From contig DBTL01000026.1 in NCBI GenBank assembly GCA_002307035.1, positions 1-34,666 of the forward strand: a stretch of DNA of 34,666 nucleotides, read 5' to 3'. Source of the DNA: Bacteroides sp. UBA1317. Lineage in GTDB: Bacteria > Bacteroidota > Bacteroidia > Bacteroidales > Bacteroidaceae. The notes under the pieces were generated by a model. That model did not search any database, had not been told where the DNA came from, and saw only the letters and a list, made by a program, of their open reading frames with translations. Positions 18,051-25,987 of this stretch are shown here, piece by piece. Each line of letters opens with the position of its first letter. Position 1 is the stretch's first letter. Both the position numbers and the translations under genes were made by a program.

Positions 18051-18345
18051 TACAACCTTTTTAGGAACAACGGATGTAAACTGACAACCTTTTTAGGAAA
18101 CAACAATAGTATATGACAACTTATTTAGTAACAAGCCTCTAATAGTAACAACCATTTTCAGTATAAGTCAAAGACAACTTCAGGGTCAACTAACTTCAGT
18201 AATAAGACAAAGTTCAGTCTACTTAATTTAGCAATAAGCTTAATCAGAAGACAACCTTATTTAGGATTAGTAGTTTTTTTAGTCAACCACTTATACAAAT
18301 AAATTAAATCAAAGTCAACCATTTCCAAGGAAGTACATTTCATTA
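18051..18345. repeat. Degenerate tandem array, 32-33 bp period, nine copies
   Basis: Copies begin at 18051, 18083, 18115, 18147, 18185, 18217, 18250, 18282 and 18314, so the spacing is 32, 32, 32, 38, 32, 33, 32 and 32. The conserved part is GACAACCTTTTTAGGAA with TAAG often following; the rest of each unit is variable. Short extra pieces of the motif begin at 18173 and 18206. The array is edged by similar words, CCAGGAAAGTACA (18042) and CCAAGGAAGTACA (18325). Confidence 0.75.
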
Positions 18346-18347
18346 GT

Positions 18348-18457
18348 TTTATGTGCTATAAAACTTTTGTTTTCACACTTTAAAACCAATCGTTTCAGCG
18401 TATTAAATCTTTTGTTTCAACGGACGAAAACTTTAGTTTCATCACTAGAAACAAAAT
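18348..18457. repeat. Degenerate tandem array, exact 22 bp period, five copies
   Basis: Units begin at 18348, 18370, 18392, 18414 and 18436. The first half reads about GTTTCA(N)C and the second half about TAAAACTTTT; GTTTCA is exact in three units. The period is exact while the sequence varies, and it is not a multiple of three. Confidence 0.75.
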
Positions 18458-18684
18458 AGGGCACTGCATTTCATAAGACAGCTCTTTCTTTAATGAAGAG
18501 TTTCAGGGAAAATCGTCTTTTCATCAAAAAGATTCTAAAACAAATAATCTCTGTAGTCAACTGTTCCGTTTACAGCAGCATCTTCAGCAAAATAGAAGTG
18601 CAGAAAGAAGCGTAAGCAACAAACTGAGGTGCGGGATTGTTGTTGTTTTTAATCAGGCTGCATGGTAATACTGAAATAAACATG

Positions 18685-18692
18685 TAACTTTG
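18685..18692 (+). promoter_or_regulatory. mnmG promoter, -7 element
   Basis: TAACTTTG fits TAnnTTTG and lies 25 bases before the ATG at 18718. The -33 region is weak. Confidence 0.5.
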
Positions 18693-18717
18693 CAGCGTTT
18701 TAATAAACAGTAAATCA

Positions 18718-20595
18718 ATGGATTTTAAATATGATGTAATCGTGATAGGCGCCGGACATGCAGGTTGTGAAGCAGCAGTAGCTGCAGCCAACTTAGGATC
18801 GAAGACCTGCCTGATCACTATGGATATGAATAAGGTGGCTCAGATGAGCTGCAACCCTGCCGTTGGAGGCATTGCCAAAGGACAAATAGTCCGCGAAATA
18901 GATGCATTGGGAGGATATATGGGGCTGATAACCGACAAAACGGCTATTCAGTTTCGCCTTTTGAATCGTTCAAAGGGGCCTGCCATGTGGAGCCCTCGCG
19001 CTCAGTGCGACCGCAACAAGTTTATTTGGGCTTGGAGAGAGGTATTGGAAAACACTCCTAACCTCAGCATCTGGCAAGACACAGTAAAGGAGATCATCGT
19101 TGAAAACGAAGAAATTATAGGATTAACCACATTCTGGGATGTGACTTTCTATGCAAAATGTGTGGTGATCACTGCGGGTACATTTCTCAATGGATTGATG
19201 CACGTAGGCAAAACGCAATTACCCGGAGGAAGGATGGCCGAACCTCCTTCACTACAATTAACCGAATCCATCGAAAAGAATGGCATCTGTTCCGGAAGGA
19301 TGAAGACAGGAACACCTGTGCGTATAGACGGTAGAAGCGTTGATTTTGAGCTAATGTCTACCCAAGACGGAGAAAACGACTTCCACAAGTTTTCGTTCAT
19401 GAACGATGGTACTCAGCATCTCAAACAACTGCAATGCTGGACGTGCTACACCAACGAAGAAGTACACCGTGTGCTTCGCGAAGGATTAGCAGAATCGCCC
19501 CTTTTCAACGGACAGATACAAAGCATAGGGCCCCGCTATTGCCCAAGCATTGAAACCAAGATTGTGACCTTCCCCGATAAAGAACAGCATCAGTTGTTTC
19601 TTGAACCGGAAGGAGAAACAACGCAAGAACTCTATCTAAACGGATTCTCCTCCTCTCTGCCGCTAGAGACTCAAATCGCTGCATTGAAAAAGATACCGGC
19701 CTTCAGAAATCTGGAAATATATCGACCGGGATACGCCATCGAATATGATTACTTCGACCCGACCCAGCTCAAACATTCGTTGGAATCGAAGATTATTAAA
19801 AATCTATTCTTTGCCGGACAGGTAAATGGTACCACTGGTTACGAGGAAGCAGGAGGTCAGGGATTGATTGCCGGCATCAATGCACATATCAATTGTCACG
19901 GTGGAGAGCCATTCACTTTAGCAAGAGACGAAGCATATATCGGCGTATTAATCGACGACTTAGTAACTAAAGGCGTAGACGAACCCTACCGTATGTTTAC
20001 CTCAAGAGCAGAGTATCGCATTCTGCTTCGTATGGATGATGCAGATATGCGATTGACGGAAAAGGCATGGAAACTTGGCTTAGTGAAAGAAGACCGATAT
20101 GAGCTAATGAAAAGTAAGCGTGAAGCAATAAAGCGCATCATCGAATTTTCCAAAGATTATTCGATAAAAGCGGCACTTATTAATGATGCTCTCGAAACGT
20201 TGGGAACTACTCCTATGAAGCATGGATGCAAATTGATTGATTTAATCAATCGCCCACAGATAACGATAGAGAACATTGCCAACCACGTGCCTGCATTCAA
20301 ACAGATACTCGATGAAATCGAAAAGAACAGAAGAGAAGAAATCATAGAGGCTGCCGAAATACAAATAAAGTATCAGGGTTATATAGAACGTGAGCGAATG
20401 ATCGCAAACAAATTGGCTCGCTTGGAAACCATAAAGATCAGAGGCAAATTTGATTATGATGGTATTCGATCACTGTCAACTGAAGCACGACAGAAGCTTA
20501 TCAAGATAGACCCGGAAACGATAGCACAAGCGAGCAGAATACCCGGAGTATCTCCCAGCGACATCAATGTACTATTGGTATTATCAGGGCGTTAG
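18718..20595 (+). CDS. mnmG: tRNA uridine-5-carboxymethylaminomethyl modification enzyme MnmG (GidA)
   Basis: This FAD-dependent enzyme, with MnmE, puts the cmnm5 group on U34 of tRNAs that read split codon boxes. The 625 residues fit the family. The N-terminal dinucleotide fold has VIVIGAGHAGCEAA (7-20), followed by MSCNPAVGGIAKGQ with the conserved cysteine, MKTGTPVRIDGRSV, and the FAD-contact region GTTGYEEAGGQGLIAGINAH. The C-terminal helical part includes YQGYIERE and ends with PGVSPSDINVLLVLSGR, needed for MnmE contact in the family. The start ATG agrees with the promoter position. A parS-like site follows the stop codon. mnmG (gidA) is a classical origin neighbour in several bacterial groups. 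Confidence 0.98.
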   Translation: MDFKYDVIVIGAGHAGCEAAVAAANLGSKTCLITMDMNKVAQMSCNPAVGGIAKGQIVREIDALGGYMGLITDKTAIQFRLLNRSKGPAMWSPRAQCDRNKFIWAWREVLENTPNLSIWQDTVKEIIVENEEIIGLTTFWDVTFYAKCVVITAGTFLNGLMHVGKTQLPGGRMAEPPSLQLTESIEKNGICSGRMKTGTPVRIDGRSVDFELMSTQDGENDFHKFSFMNDGTQHLKQLQCWTCYTNEEVHRVLREGLAESPLFNGQIQSIGPRYCPSIETKIVTFPDKEQHQLFLEPEGETTQELYLNGFSSSLPLETQIAALKKIPAFRNLEIYRPGYAIEYDYFDPTQLKHSLESKIIKNLFFAGQVNGTTGYEEAGGQGLIAGINAHINCHGGEPFTLARDEAYIGVLIDDLVTKGVDEPYRMFTSRAEYRILLRMDDADMRLTEKAWKLGLVKEDRYELMKSKREAIKRIIEFSKDYSIKAALINDALETLGTTPMKHGCKLIDLINRPQITIENIANHVPAFKQILDEIEKNRREEIIEAAEIQIKYQGYIERERMIANKLARLETIKIRGKFDYDGIRSLSTEARQKLIKIDPETIAQASRIPGVSPSDINVLLVLSGR

Positions 20596-20601
20596 AGCTT
20601 C

Positions 20602-20617
20602 CGTTTCACGTGAAACA
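20602..20617. promoter_or_regulatory. parS site (ParB binding), 15/16 match
   Basis: CGTTTCACGTGAAACA differs only in its first base from the widely conserved parS palindrome TGTTTCACGTGAAACA. It lies in the 55-base gap between mnmG and apt. Chromosomal parS sites cluster near replication origins and load ParB for segregation. Confidence 0.85.
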
Positions 20618-20650
20618 ATGCATTTAAAGAATTGAATTAAATAATTGATT

Positions 20651-21175
20651 ATGAGCAAAGAAAAGCTGATTGAAAGCATCAGATGTATTCCCGATTTCCC
20701 AATTCCGGGAATTCAATTTAGAGACGTGACTACTCTATTTAAAGATTCGGAGTGCTTGCAGCTCCTTTCGGACATGATGTACGAAATGTATAAGGACAAA
20801 GGAATAACGCAAGTGGTTGGTATTGAATCGAGAGGGTTCATTATGGGCCCTATTCTTGCCACAAGATTAGGTGCCGGATTTGTCCCCATTCGTAAGCCGG
20901 GCAAACTTCCTGCAGAAACAATCGAAGAAAGCTACGACAAAGAATATGGCACAGACACAGTTCAAATACATAAAGATGCATTGAATGAGAACGATGTGGT
21001 GCTACTCCATGATGATCTCTTAGCTACCGGTGGAACAATGAAAGCTGCATGCGAATTGGTAAAAAGGCTCCATCCCAAAAAGATATACGTGAACTTCATC
21101 ATAGAACTAAAAGACCTTAAAGGGAAGGAATTGTTCGATAAGGATATTGAGGTAGAGTCCGTACTAAGCTTGTAA
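20651..21175 (+). CDS. apt: Adenine phosphoribosyltransferase
   Basis: This enzyme salvages adenine to AMP with PRPP. The 174-residue protein has the family N-terminus (SIRCIPDFPIPGIQFRDVT), GIESRGFIMGPILATRLGAGFVPIRKPGKLP, and the PRPP-binding motif VVLLHDDLLATGGTMKAA. The start is the ATG at 20651; an in-frame TTG six bases earlier is not needed. The gene follows mnmG across the parS-containing gap and may be on the same transcript. A hairpin lies just downstream. Confidence 0.97.
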   Translation: MSKEKLIESIRCIPDFPIPGIQFRDVTTLFKDSECLQLLSDMMYEMYKDKGITQVVGIESRGFIMGPILATRLGAGFVPIRKPGKLPAETIEESYDKEYGTDTVQIHKDALNENDVVLLHDDLLATGGTMKAACELVKRLHPKKIYVNFIIELKDLKGKELFDKDIEVESVLSL

Positions 21176-21188
21176 TATCCCAAAGCAT

Positions 21189-21237
21189 AAAGCTCTGCAC
21201 GCGAATCGGAACGAAAACTGAGGACGGGCAGAGCTTT
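21189..21237 (+). terminator. Probable terminator after apt
   Basis: Stem AAAGCTCTGC / GCAGAGCTTT (10 bp) with a long loop of 29 bases, followed by CTTAATAATAA. The tail is weak in T. Confidence 0.45.
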
Positions 21238-21251
21238 CTTAATAATAACCC

Positions 21252-21259
21252 TATTTTTG
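21252..21259 (+). promoter_or_regulatory. Probable uvrC promoter, -7 element
   Basis: TATTTTTG fits TAnnTTTG, 16 bases before the ATG at 21276. No clear -33 TTG. Confidence 0.45.
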
Positions 21260-21275
21260 CGAGAGAAAATATAGA

Positions 21276-23111
21276 ATGGAACCAGAGGAACTCAAAACGG
21301 GAGAATATCTGAAAGGCATTGTGCAAAACTTGCCCGAAGGACCCGGCATTTATCAATATTTGAATGCCGAAGGCACCATTATATATGTAGGAAAGGCTAA
21401 AAATTTAAAAAGAAGGGTCTATTCGTATTTTAGCAAAGAGCATGAGCCCGGAAAGACGCGGGTATTGGTGGGCAAAATAGCCGATATCAGATATATTGTG
21501 GTTAACTCCGAAGAGGATGCACTGTTGCTGGAGAATAACCTGATCAAGAAATACAAGCCACGCTACAACGTATTGCTGAAGGATGATAAAACGTATCCTT
21601 CTATCTGCGTACAGAATGAGTACTTCCCACGGATTTTCAAAACAAGAAAAATTATCCGCAACGGCTCTTCTTACTACGGCCCATATAGTCACGTACCTTC
21701 TATGTATGCCTTATTGGATCTTATCAAGCATCTATATCCCCTACGCACTTGCCACCTGAACCTTACGCCGGAGAATATTCGGTCGGGCAAGTTCAATGTT
21801 TGTCTGGAATATCATATCAAGAACTGTGCCGGCCCGTGCGTTGGCCTGCAATCTCACGATGAATACATGAAAAACATTAGCGAGATAAAAGAGATATTAA
21901 AGGGGAACACGCAAGAGATTAGCCGGACGCTGCTCCAGCGAATGCAGGAATTGGCTGCCGAGTTGAAATTTGAAGAGGCCCACATCCTAAAAAAGAAGTA
22001 TGACTTGGTGGAAAGTTATCGGGCTAAATCTGAAGTTGTGAGCTCGGTACTGCACAATATCGATGTCTTTTCCATCGAAGAAGATGGCGAAAAATCGGCT
22101 TTCATCAACTATCTACATATTACCAACGGTGCCATAAATCAAGCTTTTACTTTTGAGTATAAAAAGAAACTCAATGAAACAAAGGAAGAGCTTCTTTCGC
22201 TGGGAATCATTGAAATGAGAGAGCGTTATAAAAGTCTCTCTCGTGAAATCATCGTTCCTTTCGACTTGGAAATGGAGCTAAAAGACGTCGTTTTCACTAT
22301 ACCACAACGTGGCGACAAGAAGAAGTTACTCGATTTATCACTACTCAACGTAAAGCAATACAAGGCCGACCGCATGAAGCAGTCCGAGAAGCTGAATCCG
22401 GAACAAAGAAGCATGCGATTAATGAAGGAGATTCAGCAAGAATTACATCTTGAAAAACCACCTTTGCATATAGAGTGTTTTGATAACTCTAATATTCAGG
22501 GAACGGACGCAGTGGCTGCTTGTGTAGTCTTCAAGAAAGCCAAACCATCAAAGAATGATTATCGGAAATACAACATTAAAACGGTTGTGGGTGCCGATGA
22601 CTATGCCTCCATGAAAGAGGTGGTTAAGAGGCGATATCAGCGCGCTATAGAAGAAGAAGCGAGTCTGCCCGACCTGGTGATTACCGACGGAGGAAAAGGG
22701 CAAATGGAGTCTGTTAGACAAGCTTTGGAAGAGATTGGAGTAAACATTCCTATAGCCGGACTTGCAAAAGACAGAAAACACCGTACTTCAGAGCTACTTT
22801 TTGGCTTTCCACCCCAAACCATTGGACTAAAACAGGGAACACCCCTATTCCGCCTACTGGAACAGATACAGGATGAGGTGCATCGCTTTGCTATCACTTT
22901 CCATAGAGACAAGCGCAGCAAACGACAAGTGGCCTCTGCCCTCGATGAAATAAAGGGGATTGGCGAGAAAACCAAAAGTTTGTTGCTGAAAGAGTTTAAG
23001 AGCCTGAAACGCATTCGCGAAGCATCCGAAACGGAGTTAACAGCAGTTATCGGCGAAGCAAAAACAAAGGTGATAAACGACTACTTCAATACTCCCACCA
23101 CCGGGAAATAA
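21276..23111 (+). CDS. uvrC: Excinuclease ABC subunit C
   Basis: UvrC makes the dual incision in nucleotide excision repair together with UvrA and UvrB. The 611 residues show the usual order: GIY-YIG nuclease domain (GPGIYQYLNAEGTIIYVGKA, then KNLKRRV, about 22-47) for the 3' cut; a cysteine-bearing segment (CHLNLTPENIRSGKFNVCLE, then CAGPC); a UVR domain for UvrB contact (about 205-235, MQELAAELKFEEAHILKKKY); the RNase H-like 5' nuclease (IECFDNSNIQGTDAVAACVV and LVITDGGKGQ); and a C-terminal helix-hairpin-helix (LDEIKGIGEKTKSLLLKEF). dtd follows after 70 bases with its own possible promoter. Confidence 0.98.
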   Translation: MEPEELKTGEYLKGIVQNLPEGPGIYQYLNAEGTIIYVGKAKNLKRRVYSYFSKEHEPGKTRVLVGKIADIRYIVVNSEEDALLLENNLIKKYKPRYNVLLKDDKTYPSICVQNEYFPRIFKTRKIIRNGSSYYGPYSHVPSMYALLDLIKHLYPLRTCHLNLTPENIRSGKFNVCLEYHIKNCAGPCVGLQSHDEYMKNISEIKEILKGNTQEISRTLLQRMQELAAELKFEEAHILKKKYDLVESYRAKSEVVSSVLHNIDVFSIEEDGEKSAFINYLHITNGAINQAFTFEYKKKLNETKEELLSLGIIEMRERYKSLSREIIVPFDLEMELKDVVFTIPQRGDKKKLLDLSLLNVKQYKADRMKQSEKLNPEQRSMRLMKEIQQELHLEKPPLHIECFDNSNIQGTDAVAACVVFKKAKPSKNDYRKYNIKTVVGADDYASMKEVVKRRYQRAIEEEASLPDLVITDGGKGQMESVRQALEEIGVNIPIAGLAKDRKHRTSELLFGFPPQTIGLKQGTPLFRLLEQIQDEVHRFAITFHRDKRSKRQVASALDEIKGIGEKTKSLLLKEFKSLKRIREASETELTAVIGEAKTKVINDYFNTPTTGK

Positions 23112-23147
23112 ATCATCAAAACGACACAGCTATTCTCTTTTTATTCG

Positions 23148-23155
23148 TATTTTTG
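23148..23155 (+). promoter_or_regulatory. Probable dtd promoter, -7 element
   Basis: TATTTTTG fits TAnnTTTG, 26 bases before the ATG at 23182. -33 box not clear. Confidence 0.45.
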
Positions 23156-23181
23156 CCTTCCTATAGAGAAAAAGAACAAAA

Positions 23182-23634
23182 ATGAGAGTAGTTATACAGC
23201 GTGTTACTCACGCCTCAGTCACCATAAACGGTGTGTGCAAATCGGCAATAGAGAAAGGATTACTGGTCTTCCTAGGCATCGAAGAAGCTGACGGAAAGGA
23301 AGATGTTGAATGGCTTTGCAAGAAGATTGTAAATCTGCGCATCTTCGATGACGAAATGGGAATAATGAATAAATCGGTATCCGATATAGAGGGCAACATA
23401 CTGGTAATTAGCCAGTTTACTTTGCATGCATCCACAAAAAAAGGCAACCGCCCTTCGTATATTAAGGCGGCCAAACACGAGATATCCGTCCCGCTATACG
23501 AGGCATTTTGCAAAGAGCTTAGTGCGACGCTTGGCAAAGAAATAGGGACGGGAGAATTTGGTGCTGACATGAAAGTGGAATTGCTAAACGATGGACCCGT
23601 AACCATCTGTATGGACACAAAAAACAAGGAATAA
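23182..23634 (+). CDS. dtd: D-aminoacyl-tRNA deacylase
   Basis: This enzyme removes D-amino acids (and glycine wrongly attached to tRNA-Ala) from tRNAs. The 150 residues carry the start MRVVIQRVTHASVTI, the active-site motif SQFTL (77-81) and the second signature NDGPVT (136-141), which together form the cross-subunit active site of the DTD dimer. It overlaps the next gene by one base (TAATG), so translation is probably coupled. Confidence 0.97.
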   Translation: MRVVIQRVTHASVTINGVCKSAIEKGLLVFLGIEEADGKEDVEWLCKKIVNLRIFDDEMGIMNKSVSDIEGNILVISQFTLHASTKKGNRPSYIKAAKHEISVPLYEAFCKELSATLGKEIGTGEFGADMKVELLNDGPVTICMDTKNKE

Positions 23635-23972
23635 TGACATTGGAAGAAGCTCAAAAACAAGTAGATCAATGGATCAAAACGTATGGAGTGCGTTACTTCA
23701 GCGAACTGACCAACATGGCTATACTAACAGAAGAAGTAGGAGAATTGGCACGAATTATGGCACGAAAATATGGTGACCAGTCTTTCAAAGAGGGCGAAAA
23801 AGACAATATTGCCGATGAACTGACAGATGTGCTGTGGGTGCTCCTTTGCATTGCCAACCAAACAGGCGTGGACCTGACAGAGGCATTTGTCCGTAACCTG
23901 GAAAAGAAAACGAATAGAGATAATAAAAGACATATAAACAACCCCAAATTAAGCGACGATGGAAAAGAATGA
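23634..23972 (+). CDS. MazG-like nucleotide pyrophosphohydrolase
   Basis: This short 112-residue all-alpha NTP pyrophosphatase of the MazG superfamily has one MazG domain. The metal-binding motif is visible as LTEEVGELARIMARKYGDQS (E33, E34 and E37), with the second acidic pair in ADELTDVLWVLLCIA. Such proteins hydrolyse NTPs or dNTPs to the monophosphate and PPi; which nucleotide is not evident. It lies between dtd (one-base overlap) and deoC (14-base overlap), so the three are one operon. The lysine-rich tail after residue 95 is probably disordered. Confidence 0.9.
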   Translation: MTLEEAQKQVDQWIKTYGVRYFSELTNMAILTEEVGELARIMARKYGDQSFKEGEKDNIADELTDVLWVLLCIANQTGVDLTEAFVRNLEKKTNRDNKRHINNPKLSDDGKE

Positions 23973-24861
23973 AATAGTCCCGAGTAAGTATGATGCCGCA
24001 CTGGGTAAGTACAATACAAATCTGAATGATGCCGATATCAAGGTGCAAGTAGCAACCTTAATAGAGAAAAAACTTCCGCAAAACAACACGGAAGAGGTGA
24101 AGAAATTGCTGTTTAACTGTATCGATTTGACTACACTAAACAGCAGTGACAGCGACGAAAGCGTGATGAAATTCACGGAAAAAGTAAACAAGTTCGATGA
24201 AGAATTTGCTGAATTAAAGAACGTCGCAGCTATCTGCGTATATCCTAATTTTGCTCAAGTTGTAAAAGATACATTGGAAATAGAGAACGTAAATATTGCC
24301 TGTGTGTCAGCTGGATTCCCCTCTTCTCAAACGTTTATTGAGATAAAGATTGCCGAGACAGCGATGGCGATCATGGAAGGTGCCGATGAAATAGATGTTG
24401 TCATTTCTGTTGGCAAGTTCTTAAGCGGGGACTATGAAACCATGTGTGAAGAAATACAAGAAATCAAAGATACATGTAAAGATAAACATCTGAAAGTGAT
24501 TCTTGAAACGGGTGCTTTGGGTAGCGCCTCCAACATAAAGAAAGCTTCCATTCTATCCATTTATTCAGGTGCCGACTTCATCAAAACATCCACCGGAAAA
24601 CAGCAACCCGCCGCCACTCCGGAAGCAGCATTGGTTATGTGCCAGGCAATCAAAGAATACTACCAAGAAACAGGAAGTAAGATTGGATTTAAACCTGCGG
24701 GAGGGATCAACAGTGTGAATGACGCTTTAGTTTACTACACCATCGTAAAAGAAACATTGGGTGAAGAATGGTTAAACAACAAACTCTTCCGCTTGGGAAC
24801 AAGCCGTCTGGCAAACCTATTGCTATCTGAAATAAAAGGAGAAGAGATAAATTTTTTCTAA
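23959..24861 (+). CDS. deoC: Deoxyribose-phosphate aldolase
   Basis: DeoC splits 2-deoxyribose-5-phosphate into glyceraldehyde-3-phosphate and acetaldehyde, so deoxynucleosides can be used for carbon. The 300-residue TIM barrel is the longer form of the family. The Schiff-base lysine is K209 in DFIKTSTGK; the second catalytic lysine is K245 in GFKPAGGI; CVYPNFA and ADEIDVVISVGKFLSGDY are also typical. The ATG lies inside the MazG-like gene (14-base overlap). A hairpin terminator follows. Confidence 0.96.
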   Translation: MEKNEIVPSKYDAALGKYNTNLNDADIKVQVATLIEKKLPQNNTEEVKKLLFNCIDLTTLNSSDSDESVMKFTEKVNKFDEEFAELKNVAAICVYPNFAQVVKDTLEIENVNIACVSAGFPSSQTFIEIKIAETAMAIMEGADEIDVVISVGKFLSGDYETMCEEIQEIKDTCKDKHLKVILETGALGSASNIKKASILSIYSGADFIKTSTGKQQPAATPEAALVMCQAIKEYYQETGSKIGFKPAGGINSVNDALVYYTIVKETLGEEWLNNKLFRLGTSRLANLLLSEIKGEEINFF

Positions 24862-24888
24862 CAAAATAGAAGAATCTAAGAACTTATA

Positions 24889-24930
24889 TCGTGTTATCTG
24901 TAAGTAAAAGCAGATGACACGACATTTTTA
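24889..24930 (+). terminator. Terminator after deoC
   Basis: Stem TCGTGTTATCTG / CAGATGACACGA (12 bp with one wobble pair), 10-base loop, then CATTTTTATTT. It also overlaps the stop codon of the convergent polyprenyl synthase gene. Confidence 0.7.
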
Positions 24931-25902
24931 TTTGTGCCTATCTACAACATAATCAAGATAGGCCTGCAGAGAAGTTTTCACAGCGGAATCGGGCAATTGA
25001 GCTAGTAGATCCAAGGCCTTTTGCTTATATTCAAACATCACATTTTGAGCATATTCAATGCCTCCGCTTGCTTTAGTGAAAGCAATCAAATCGGCTATCT
25101 CATCGGTAGTAGCAACACCGCTTTTTACCTTTACCGCCAGTCCCCTAGCCTCCTCATTCTCAGTGTTATTCAACGCATAAATAACAGGAAGAGTCAGTTT
25201 TCCTTCAAGCATGTCATTACCTGTAGGCTTGCCTATTTCTCTACTATCGGAATAGTCGAAGATATCGTCTTTGATCTGAAAACAAACACCAATATACTCA
25301 CCCAAAAGACGGGCATATTCTGTCTTAGTTAAATCTGCATCTACCGAAAGCGCAGCAGCTTTGGTGCAAGTAGCAAACAATGCAGCTGTTTTTTTACGAA
25401 TCACATCAAAGTAAATTCTCTCTGAAAAGATAGGATTACTAACGTTGGATAATTGTAGCAATTCGCCCTCAGACAAGTCTTGTCCAAGTTTAGATATGAC
25501 GTCAATAATTTCGTGATTCATTGTCTTTCCGGCCTGAACCAGACAAGTAGCAAGCAGATAATCTCCGGTAAGAACGGCTACCTTGTTATTGAAAATAGCA
25601 TTAACAGAAAGCTGACCCCGACGCTCAGTACTCTCATCCACCACATCATCGTGCACTAAACTAGCCGTATGGAGCAGCTCTAATGAAACCGCAGCATGCA
25701 GAGTTACGGGCTTAATCTCCCCATAAAGTTTGGCAACAAGTAACACCAAAATAGGGCGCATCATCTTCCCATTCCTCTGTCGCAAGTGCTCAATAACGCC
25801 GGCAAGCAAAGGATTCGAACTAGACAATGAATGATCAAATAGATTTTTGAAATCCACCAGTTCATCGATAATTGGGAATTTTATAAGAGATAAGCCATCC
25901 AT
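24928..25902 (-). CDS. Long-chain trans-polyprenyl diphosphate synthase
   Basis: This 324-residue class I prenyl transferase extends allylic diphosphates with isopentenyl diphosphate. The first aspartate-rich motif is in LVHDDVVDESTERRG (85-89) and the second in FQIKDDIFDYSD (212-216); GKMMRP and GDYLLA are also present. The small residues before the first motif suit a long product, probably the menaquinone side chain (inference). The gene is divergent from polA, with only about 70-85 bases between the two start codons. Confidence 0.92.
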   Translation of the reverse strand: MDGLSLIKFPIIDELVDFKNLFDHSLSSSNPLLAGVIEHLRQRNGKMMRPILVLLVAKLYGEIKPVTLHAAVSLELLHTASLVHDDVVDESTERRGQLSVNAIFNNKVAVLTGDYLLATCLVQAGKTMNHEIIDVISKLGQDLSEGELLQLSNVSNPIFSERIYFDVIRKKTAALFATCTKAAALSVDADLTKTEYARLLGEYIGVCFQIKDDIFDYSDSREIGKPTGNDMLEGKLTLPVIYALNNTENEEARGLAVKVKSGVATTDEIADLIAFTKASGGIEYAQNVMFEYKQKALDLLAQLPDSAVKTSLQAYLDYVVDRHK

Positions 25903-25920
25903 AAGAACACTATTTGGCTA

Positions 25921-25928
25921 CAAAAGTA
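25921..25928 (-). promoter_or_regulatory. Probable promoter of the polyprenyl synthase, -7 element
   Basis: TACTTTTG on the minus strand fits TAnnTTTG, 18 bases before the ATG. No good -33 match at normal spacing. Confidence 0.45.
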
Positions 25929-25987
25929 ATAATAAAACAATTAATACGGTATTTTTTTGTACTTTTACCATGAAAAAACTCTTAAAG

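Larger units (their letters stand above)
17633..18717. other. 1.1 kb AT-rich non-coding region with three repeat systems; candidate replication origin
   Basis: No credible gene on either strand. From left to right it contains the TTTTACTATCAC motif cluster (17847-17974), a 32-33 bp degenerate array (18051-18345), a 22 bp degenerate array (18348-18457), and the mnmG promoter. A sample inside the array (18241-18300) has 16 G+C in 60 bases by hand count. Gene direction flips from mainly minus to mainly plus across it. No good DnaA box (TTATCCACA) was found; the nearest is TTATACAAA at 18291. The origin assignment is inferred from context. Confidence 0.5.

Noticed and set aside
18291..18299. DnaA box TTATACAAA
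   Set aside because: Two mismatches to TTATCCACA and isolated; expected by chance in AT-rich DNA.
18348..18457. CRISPR array
   Set aside because: Units are only 22 bp and all differ; there are no identical repeats with spacers and no cas genes. The same holds for 18051-18345 and 30169-30278.
18570..18818. Minus-strand open frame crossing the mnmG start
   Set aside because: It overlaps the mnmG promoter and coding start, and shows no recognisable domain.
20284..20291. CACGTG within mnmG as a further parS
   Set aside because: Only the central six bases match; the flanks do not fit and it is inside coding sequence.
25847..25987. Longer N-terminus of DNA polymerase I
   Set aside because: It overlaps the divergent polyprenyl synthase gene and its promoter, and the extra residues do not resemble Pol I.
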